Source of the DNA: JAXMBX01 sp046349635 | GTDB taxonomy: Bacteria > Planctomycetota > Planctomycetia > Planctomycetales > Planctomycetaceae | NCBI GenBank assembly: GCA_046349635.1 | Contig: JAXMBX010000004.1 | Span: forward strand, 122,777-186,776 | Length of the DNA stretch: 64,000 nucleotides | Direction: 5' to 3' | Shown here: in pieces, positions 59,028 through 64,000 of the stretch | How the letters are laid out: every line of letters begins with the position of its first letter | Position numbering within the stretch: the first letter of the stretch is position 1 | Notes under the pieces: model-generated | Database searches by the model: none | Seen by the model: the letters and a program-made list of their open reading frames with translations, nothing else | Told to the model about the DNA's origin: nothing | Translations under genes and position numbers: made by a program

Positions 59028-59218
59028 CCGGTTGCCGGTACCTCCGGCTACCGGGGTGGCGCAGCCACAGGAACCCCCTCAACTCGACTCACGTTATTGG
59101 GTGGCCCGGATTCTTGAATCCGGGCGGCGCAGCCGCAAGAGGTTGCCGTTTGACGTGCACCAGAACTCGACGGGGTGGCCCATACGCCCGCAGGGCGTGT
59201 GGGTGGCGCAGCCACAAG
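59028..59218. repeat. Cluster of dispersed palindromic repeats
   Basis: The stretch holds a hairpin CCGGTTGCCGG/CCGGCTACCGG (59028-59054) running into GTGGCGCAGCCAC (59056-59068), a GC-variant GCGGCGCAGCCGC (59124-59136), and another GTGGCGCAGCCAC (59203-59215), each followed by ACAGG or AAGAGG. The same units occur near 39.0 kb and 43.2 kb. The rest of 58896-59313 contains no supported gene. Confidence 0.75.
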
Positions 59219-59313
59219 AGGCGACGGGTGGCATGCTACGCATCGTTGCGCAGCAACAGGGCGGGCATGGATTCACTTGATGAGGAACGTCTCTTCAATC
59301 AGATCAGCAACCC

Positions 59314-60094
59314 TCACGCCGTCGTATCCAGCTTCACGAACGCCGTCATCAAAAAATCCGTGATGCTCTGGCTGTTCTTCGAATCATCCCCCTGGTTCAA
59401 CTGGTCCAGCAATTGTTGCAGCAACTGCGATAGCGTGTCATTGCTGCTGCTCGACGTCGAACTCGAAGAGTCGCTGGAAGACGATCCGTTGGAGGGAGGC
59501 GGACCACCCGGCGGCGGCCCGGGGGGAGGCCCACCCGCCCCTTGAGGCGGTCGCAACTTCGCGGCGAACGTATCCCCATCCAGACCATACTTGCTGAACA
59601 CGGAGGACACCGTTTCATCCACCGTGCTCGGATCGGGAGGAGATCCACTGCTGTTTGAATCGTGCAGCGATTTGAACGCCGCTTTGAGATCGCTTTCCAG
59701 CGACGCCTTCTGCGTGTCATCCAGGCTGGTCGAAGACAGCAGCGACTCCAGCTTCTGCTGAAATCCCCCCCCCTCCGCCGCCACCTCGTTCCGGAGGCTT
59801 CAATTCGCTCGCCAGCGACTTTCCATCCAGGCCGTAATTGTCAAACACGGACGAGACCGCATCCTGGATCGCGGCAGGATCCGGCGGAAACTGCCCCGAC
59901 TGGAACACTGATTGAATGGCCGATTGCAGGTCGTTCCGCAGTGAGGATTTCTGCGAATCATCCAGCCCGCTGGATGAAACCAGTTGGTCGAGTTGATCTT
60001 TAAGGGGATTGCTCCGTTTGGATCCGCTCGTTCCGCTGATCGATTGCGAGGAATAGGCACTGCACGCGCCGCCAACAGACGATATTCCGGACAT
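59314..60094 (-). CDS. Ser-rich tandem-repeat protein with a 9-base poly-C interruption
   Basis: Read across one frameshift, the product is about 260 residues starting MSGISSVGGACSAYSSQSIS. It contains two copies of a roughly 65-residue unit. Copy 1 runs SSGLDDSQKSSLRNDLQSAI through NYGLDGKSLASELKPP; copy 2 runs SSTSLDDTQKASLESDLKAA through KYGLDGDTFAAKLRPP. Each ends in a YGLDG turn and a Pro-rich Gly linker. The C-terminus is Ser/Asp-rich then helical (LSQLLQQLLDQLNQG). The frame changes at a run of nine C on the plus strand (59765-59773). No signal peptide is evident. Similar paralogous proteins occur in planctomycetes; function is unknown. Calcium binding by the D-rich turns is possible but unproved. 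Confidence 0.6.
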
Positions 60095-60277
60095 GGCGAT
60101 CCTGACTTTCTCGGAAGGTTTCTGCGGGCTGATGCGAGAGCCCACTTTCTACCGTAGTAGAATCGACCGAGTAACTTTCAGAATCGATCTGCTTCCTAGC
60201 GAATCCGTCTGAATTTCTTTCGCAAAACCTGCCGGATTGCCGCGAGATTGGCGAACTATCCCTGTCCCTGGCAAACT

Positions 60278-61036
60278 TTAACGGCACCACTTACGACGAC
60301 GGATTTGAACGCCGCACCCGCACCACGAGTTCCCCTCGGGCTCCTCTCTCAACTCTTCCAGCAACACCGGCAGGATCGTCCGGCAGAGCATCGCCTGCCC
60401 TTCCGGATTCGGATGGCAGCCGTCCGTCGTGATCGGAGCGATCGGCTCTCCACCGGCTTCACGCGCCGACCACTCCCCGTAATGATCCACCAGCGGCACC
60501 TTCAATTCCCGCGCCACCCGGCGGCACTCCTCCACAAACGGCTCCAGTGGCCCGTTCGGATTCTTCCCCCTCCCATCTTTGGACTCAACAGCCCATTTGG
60601 GAGGCGTCATCAGAATCGGCTCGATACTCGCACCCCTCAAACGTCGCACAAGCTCTCTGAGATTCTTCGCATACTCCTCAGCCGTCAATCGGCTCACGGT
60701 CCGCCCCGGATCGATGTAGCTGTCATTCGTCCCGTACATGATCGTGACGAACCCCGGCTTCTTCGAAATCACATCCTTCTCCAGCCGCACCAGCGCCTGA
60801 TCCGTCCGCTCTCCGCCAATCCCCACGTTGCTGACCGTCGCATCAAAACCGCGACGCTTCAGCTCCACTTCCAACAACGCAGCAAACGTCTGATCCGCCG
60901 CCACCCCCGTCCGGACCCCCTTCGTGATCGAATCCCCCAGCGTCACCACCCGCACCGCTCGCTTCGCCGCAGGTTCTTCTCCACAGGCGACAGAAACCGT
61001 CCCGACAATCAGGAAGAAACAGATTCGGGCGAGCAT
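60278..61036 (-). CDS. SGNH/GDSL-family hydrolase, probable lipoprotein
   Basis: The 252-residue product has a lipoprotein-type signal ending VSVACG (lipobox Cys near residue 18). The four SGNH blocks are present: block I VVTLGDSITKG with the nucleophile Ser, block II GIGGERTDQ with Gly, block III YGTNDSY with Asn, and block V DGCHPNPEG with Asp and His. These enzymes are esterases, lipases or carbohydrate acetyl-esterases in the periplasm. The C-terminal GNSWCGCGVQIRRRKWCR is an unusual Cys/Arg tail. The gene is followed on the same strand by the tandem-repeat protein, with about 180 bases between. Confidence 0.88.
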   Translation of the reverse strand: MLARICFFLIVGTVSVACGEEPAAKRAVRVVTLGDSITKGVRTGVAADQTFAALLEVELKRRGFDATVSNVGIGGERTDQALVRLEKDVISKKPGFVTIMYGTNDSYIDPGRTVSRLTAEEYAKNLRELVRRLRGASIEPILMTPPKWAVESKDGRGKNPNGPLEPFVEECRRVARELKVPLVDHYGEWSAREAGGEPIAPITTDGCHPNPEGQAMLCRTILPVLLEELREEPEGNSWCGCGVQIRRRKWCR

Positions 61037-61060
61037 GCATTCCCTCCTAAATAACGTTGA

Positions 61061-61540
61061 TCAGGCCAATTCCGCCAGATGCCGGTACTTCCCGTGGTAG
61101 TGCAGCAACGGCTCACCATCTCCCGTCCCTCCCCCCAGGATCTCACCCACGAAAATGTCATGGTCACCGCCAGGCAGGATATGCCGGATCTTGCAGTCCG
61201 CGAACGCCAGCGATTCCTTGAAAATCGGCGCGCCACTCTCCCCGGTCATCAGCGGAATGTCCGCAAACTCTTTCGGGCCCGGCTTTGCGAACCGCTGGGA
61301 CAAATGCTCCTGCTCTGTGGTCAGGATATTCACCGCGTAATTGCCGGAGCGCTTCAGGAATTCGCACATCGAGGCCCGATGATCGACCGCCACCAGGAGC
61401 AACGGGGGATTCAGCGACAGCGAGCAGACCGCCGTCGCCGTCATGCCATGCCGTTCCTCACCATGCACGGACGTGATCACCGTCACCCCCGCCGCAAATC
61501 GTCCCATCACCTGACGCAGAATCTGTGGATCAGCCGGCAT
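61061..61540 (-). CDS. Flavin reductase-like FMN-binding protein
   Basis: The 159-residue protein matches the flavin reductase-like domain family (HpaC/DIM6/NTAB type). The opening LRQVMGRFAAGVTVITSVHG, then GMTATAVCSLSLNPPLLLVA and RASMCEFLKRSGNYAVNILT, are the usual conserved segments. The end has GGDHDIFVGEILGG. Such proteins reduce FMN or FAD with NAD(P)H, often for a monooxygenase partner, but none is adjacent. It lies upstream of the SGNH hydrolase on the same strand, only 24 bases apart, so co-transcription is likely. Confidence 0.88.
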   Translation of the reverse strand: MPADPQILRQVMGRFAAGVTVITSVHGEERHGMTATAVCSLSLNPPLLLVAVDHRASMCEFLKRSGNYAVNILTTEQEHLSQRFAKPGPKEFADIPLMTGESGAPIFKESLAFADCKIRHILPGGDHDIFVGEILGGGTGDGEPLLHYHGKYRHLAELA

Positions 61541-61688
61541 GTTATCCCTCGCATGTTGCTGTCATAGAAATCAAACCCGCTGCACCATACCGAAAACACT
61601 CCTCCCCCTCCAGTCACCTCCACTTCGCCCGCTTGTTCCCCTCTGCCCCCGCAGTATCATGGAACTCCAAACTCCGAGGGCCGCCTCC

Positions 61689-63248
61689 ATGACTGATCTG
61701 TCTGACGACAAACTCTCCGCCGCTGAACAGGCGTTCGAGCGCTATCGCGGTTGGGCTGGCCTGATTCTCGCCCCGGTTGTCTTCTCCCTGATCCTCTCCG
61801 CCCCGGGCTGGCAGATGAAGCCCGAGGCCCAGCGCCTCGCCGCGGTCATGGCAAGCGTCATGATTCTCTGGATCACAGAGCCCATCCCCATGCCCGTCAG
61901 CGCCCTGCTGGGGGCCTGTACCTGCGTCATCCTCAAGGTGGCCGATCCGAAGACGGTGTTCGCCCCCTTTGCGGACCCTCTCATCTTCCTCTTCATCGGC
62001 TCGTTCTTTCTCGCCCAGGCCATTTTCCTCCACAAGCTCGACCGAAGATTGGCCTACGGAGTCCTGTCCTTGTCCTGGGTCGGCTCCTCCCCCGCGCGCA
62101 TCCTCTTCGCCTACGGTGCCGTCACAGCGCTCATCTCAGGCTGGATTTCCAATACCGCCACCACCGCCATGATGCTCGCCATAGGCCTCTCCATCATCCG
62201 TTTCCTGCAGGAAAACCACGCCCAGGGGGGCAGCCGCATCGATCCCCGCTACGCCACCGGCATGATGCTCATGACCTCGTTTGCTGCTTCGATCGGTGGG
62301 CTCGCAACCCCCGTCGGAACGCCCCCCAACCTGATTGGAATCGGATTCATCCGGCAGCAACTGGGGGTTAATATCTCGTTCTTCCAATGGTGCCTCCTCG
62401 GCATCCCTCTGGTGACGATCCTGTATCTAAGCCTCTTCGGCTACATGAATTTCCTGTGCCGTGCTGGAGTTTCCCGCATCGCAGGCTGTGCGGAAATGCT
62501 GCAAGCCCAGAAGCAGGATATGGGCCCCTGGACCACCGGACAGAAGTCCACCCTCTTCGCCTTTCTGGTCATGGTTTCCCTCTGGCTCATCCCCGGCGTG
62601 ATCAGTCTTCTCGAACAAAGCCATTGGCAGCCCTATCACGATTGGACCCGCACCCTCTCCTTCACCCCCGCTGAGTTTGCAAAGCGGGTTCCCGAGTCCG
62701 TCGCCGCCCTCCTCGGAGCCGTGTTACTCTTCTTGCTCCCCGGCCATAAGGGGGAGCGGGCTCTCACCTGGAAAGAGGCCGTCAATATTGAGTGGGGAGT
62801 CATTCTCATCTACGGCGGCGGTTACACCCTGGGTGTCCTCTCCGAACAAACAGGCCTCGGGACCGCCATGGGAAAAGCCATCACCGCCTGGATTCCGGGA
62901 ACCGGAAACTGGGAATTGCTGATCGTCTCCTGCCTGGTCTCAGTCCTGATCTCCGAACTCACCTCCAATACCGCCGCGGTGACGATCGTCGTCCCCGTCG
63001 TCATTTCACTGGCTCGCGCGATGAAACTGGATCCCGTCGAACCCGCTATCGGGGCTATTTTCTCCAGCTCTCTCGGGTTTATGCTCCCGGTTTCGACCCC
63101 GTGCAACGCCATCGTCTATGGCAGCGGTCTCGTTCCCATTTCTCGGATGATTCGCTACGGCCTGCTTCTGGACCTGATCGGCATCGTCGTCATCGTTCTC
63201 GGGATCAAATGCTTGCTTCCTTGGGTTGGGATTTCTCTCCCCCATTGA
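61689..63248 (+). CDS. SLC13/DASS-family sodium:anion symporter
   Basis: The 519-residue membrane protein has around twelve helices and the two SNT sodium/substrate motifs of the DASS family: ISNTATTAMMLA in the first half and TSNTAAVTIVVP in the second. It also has ITEPIPMPVSALLGA and SIGGLATPVGTPPNLIGIG, typical of dicarboxylate/citrate/sulfate transporters of SLC13 type. The opening is soluble and acidic (MTDLSDDKLSAAEQAFERYR). The start at 61689 has GAGGG upstream; ATG 61659 is in frame. It lies divergent from the flavin reductase gene. Transported anion unknown. Confidence 0.88.
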   Translation: MTDLSDDKLSAAEQAFERYRGWAGLILAPVVFSLILSAPGWQMKPEAQRLAAVMASVMILWITEPIPMPVSALLGACTCVILKVADPKTVFAPFADPLIFLFIGSFFLAQAIFLHKLDRRLAYGVLSLSWVGSSPARILFAYGAVTALISGWISNTATTAMMLAIGLSIIRFLQENHAQGGSRIDPRYATGMMLMTSFAASIGGLATPVGTPPNLIGIGFIRQQLGVNISFFQWCLLGIPLVTILYLSLFGYMNFLCRAGVSRIAGCAEMLQAQKQDMGPWTTGQKSTLFAFLVMVSLWLIPGVISLLEQSHWQPYHDWTRTLSFTPAEFAKRVPESVAALLGAVLLFLLPGHKGERALTWKEAVNIEWGVILIYGGGYTLGVLSEQTGLGTAMGKAITAWIPGTGNWELLIVSCLVSVLISELTSNTAAVTIVVPVVISLARAMKLDPVEPAIGAIFSSSLGFMLPVSTPCNAIVYGSGLVPISRMIRYGLLLDLIGIVVIVLGIKCLLPWVGISLPH

Positions 63249-63916
63249 TCGATCTATGGGTGAACCGCTTCTACTGGAGTAGCTCGGCCATCTCGACCAA
63301 TCGGCGGTTAACTTTTCCTGGTCGGATTGATCGTTTACTGCGGTAGAAACGGCAGAAATTCGGCAGGCCTGAGTTCTTCGATCGAGGAGACGATTTGCTC
63401 TGAATCTCGATTTTTTCTCATTCCCGAAACCAGCTCGTACGCAGTGTTTGAAATTGTTGTTGGAATTTTTTCTGATTTTTGAAACTTTTGGATCTTTTGC
63501 ACTTGTCAGTCCGGTTGGGATCGATACTCTAGGTATTGGATCAAGAATTCCTGAAATTGGGATTGTGAATTCTCACAGTATTCCTCTCGGGAAACCCTGA
63601 TTCAAAAAGTCGTCCAGGTCAAGGTTCTCTCACTCTCTACTCAACTGTTCCGTTGAAGAGAACTTTCCCCCAGACGAAGTTCCCCATCTGATTGAGTTCC
63701 TGCGGATTATCTGAACAACAATTCACATAAGCCGCTTCTGTCTTTTTTTCTTTTTTCTCAGCGTCTCCTGATCAATTCCCGTTCTCTCCAAACACTTTGA
63801 GCGAACTCGAATTTGTCCGGTGACCGTATTCGCACAGGTTCCACTGAGTTTCTGCTCCCATCGAGACTGTCTCGTGGGGGGTTTCCTATTCCTTTTCTAA
63901 AACAGGAAGGTCAATC
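63249..63916 (+). other. Long AT-richer leader before the DUF1559-type gene
   Basis: About 670 bases with no supported gene and several T-rich tracts (for example around 63470-63490 and 63740-63756). A purine AGGAAGG sits seven bases before the final ATG. Long upstream regions with T-tracts are compatible with a promoter and leader; I see no clear structure such as a riboswitch. Confidence 0.35.
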
Positions 63917-64000
63917 ATGTCACGACAACGCAAGGGTTTCACGTTGATCGAACTGCTGGTGGTCATTGCCATCATCGCAGTCTTGATCGCTCTGCTGCTC
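63917..64000 (+). CDS. DUF1559-type protein with prepilin-like N-terminus, truncated by the window
   Basis: The ATG at 63917 follows AGGAAGG with a spacing of six bases. The first 28 codons read MSRQRKGFTLIELLVVIAI followed by a continuing hydrophobic run (IAVLIALLL). GFTLIE is the type IV prepilin/pseudopilin processing site, and in planctomycetes this opening introduces DUF1559 proteins (large paralogous exported family). Only the signal and helix are in the window, so the DUF1559 label rests on this N-terminal pattern and the host type. Confidence 0.7.
   Translation, partial: MSRQRKGFTLIELLVVIAIIAVLIALLL

Overview
The window looks like a chromosomal segment from a planctomycete (Planctomycetota, probably order Planctomycetales). 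The evidence is family content: a PSCyt1/DUF1587/DUF1595/DUF1592/DUF1588/DUF1585 protein next to a Tat-exported DUF1552 protein, a DUF1559-type prepilin-like protein at the right edge, a non-kinase protein carrying the short domain usually found in front of planctomycetal Ser/Thr kinases, a LEPR-like N-terminal motif, and an RHS/SdrD_B/CARDB giant surface protein. No plasmid, phage, CRISPR or intact insertion sequence was seen.

Layout. 0-1.9 kb: the broken 3' end of a coiled-coil protein. 2.4-7.7 kb: an imuA-imuB-dnaE2 translesion mutasome cassette with three frameshifts in dnaE2. 8.4-10.9 kb: an in-frame fusion of a GCS2-type carboxylate-amine ligase and an AstE/M14 deacylase. 11.2-17.4 kb: a giant surface protein whose RHS half is shredded and whose SdrD_B/CARDB half is open. 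17.4-18.6 kb: remnants. 18.7-27.4 kb (minus): a 2890-residue cyclic beta-glucan synthase-like enzyme. 27.7-36.8 kb: small housekeeping and regulatory genes (DUF2383-like protein, tRNA-Asn, carbonic anhydrase, broken nikR, CBS protein, tRNA-Leu, scpB, MFS exporter, metallophosphoesterase). 36.9-43.1 kb: yidC, mnmE, a cold-shock protein and a broken membrane protein. 43.4-58.9 kb: two arms diverging from a FadR-type regulator region. The minus arm is regulator, PSCyt1/DUF1592 protein, DUF1552 protein. The plus arm is a 2-hydroxyacid dehydrogenase, a Tat-exported phosphatase-like protein, an Nramp-like transporter without metal-site motifs, an SDR, a fused E1 alpha/beta, an E2 and an exported alpha/beta hydrolase. 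59.3-63.2 kb: a tandem-repeat protein, an SGNH hydrolase, a flavin reductase-like protein and an SLC13 transporter. The right edge enters a DUF1559-type gene.

The most coherent candidate for a new system is the 48.9-58.9 kb block. A 17-bp near-perfect palindrome lies between the FadR-family gene and the divergent dehydrogenase. The plus genes could import a small organic acid, oxidise it and convert the resulting 2-oxo acid to acyl-CoA, using a shared E3 encoded elsewhere. That pathway is inference; the substrate is unknown.

A caution applies throughout. Many genes carry single-base frameshifts, several beside short homopolymers, including yidC, which is normally essential. At least part of this is probably sequencing error. 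However, the RHS region is far more disrupted than the intact 8.7 kb and 4.1 kb genes nearby, so real decay is also likely there.
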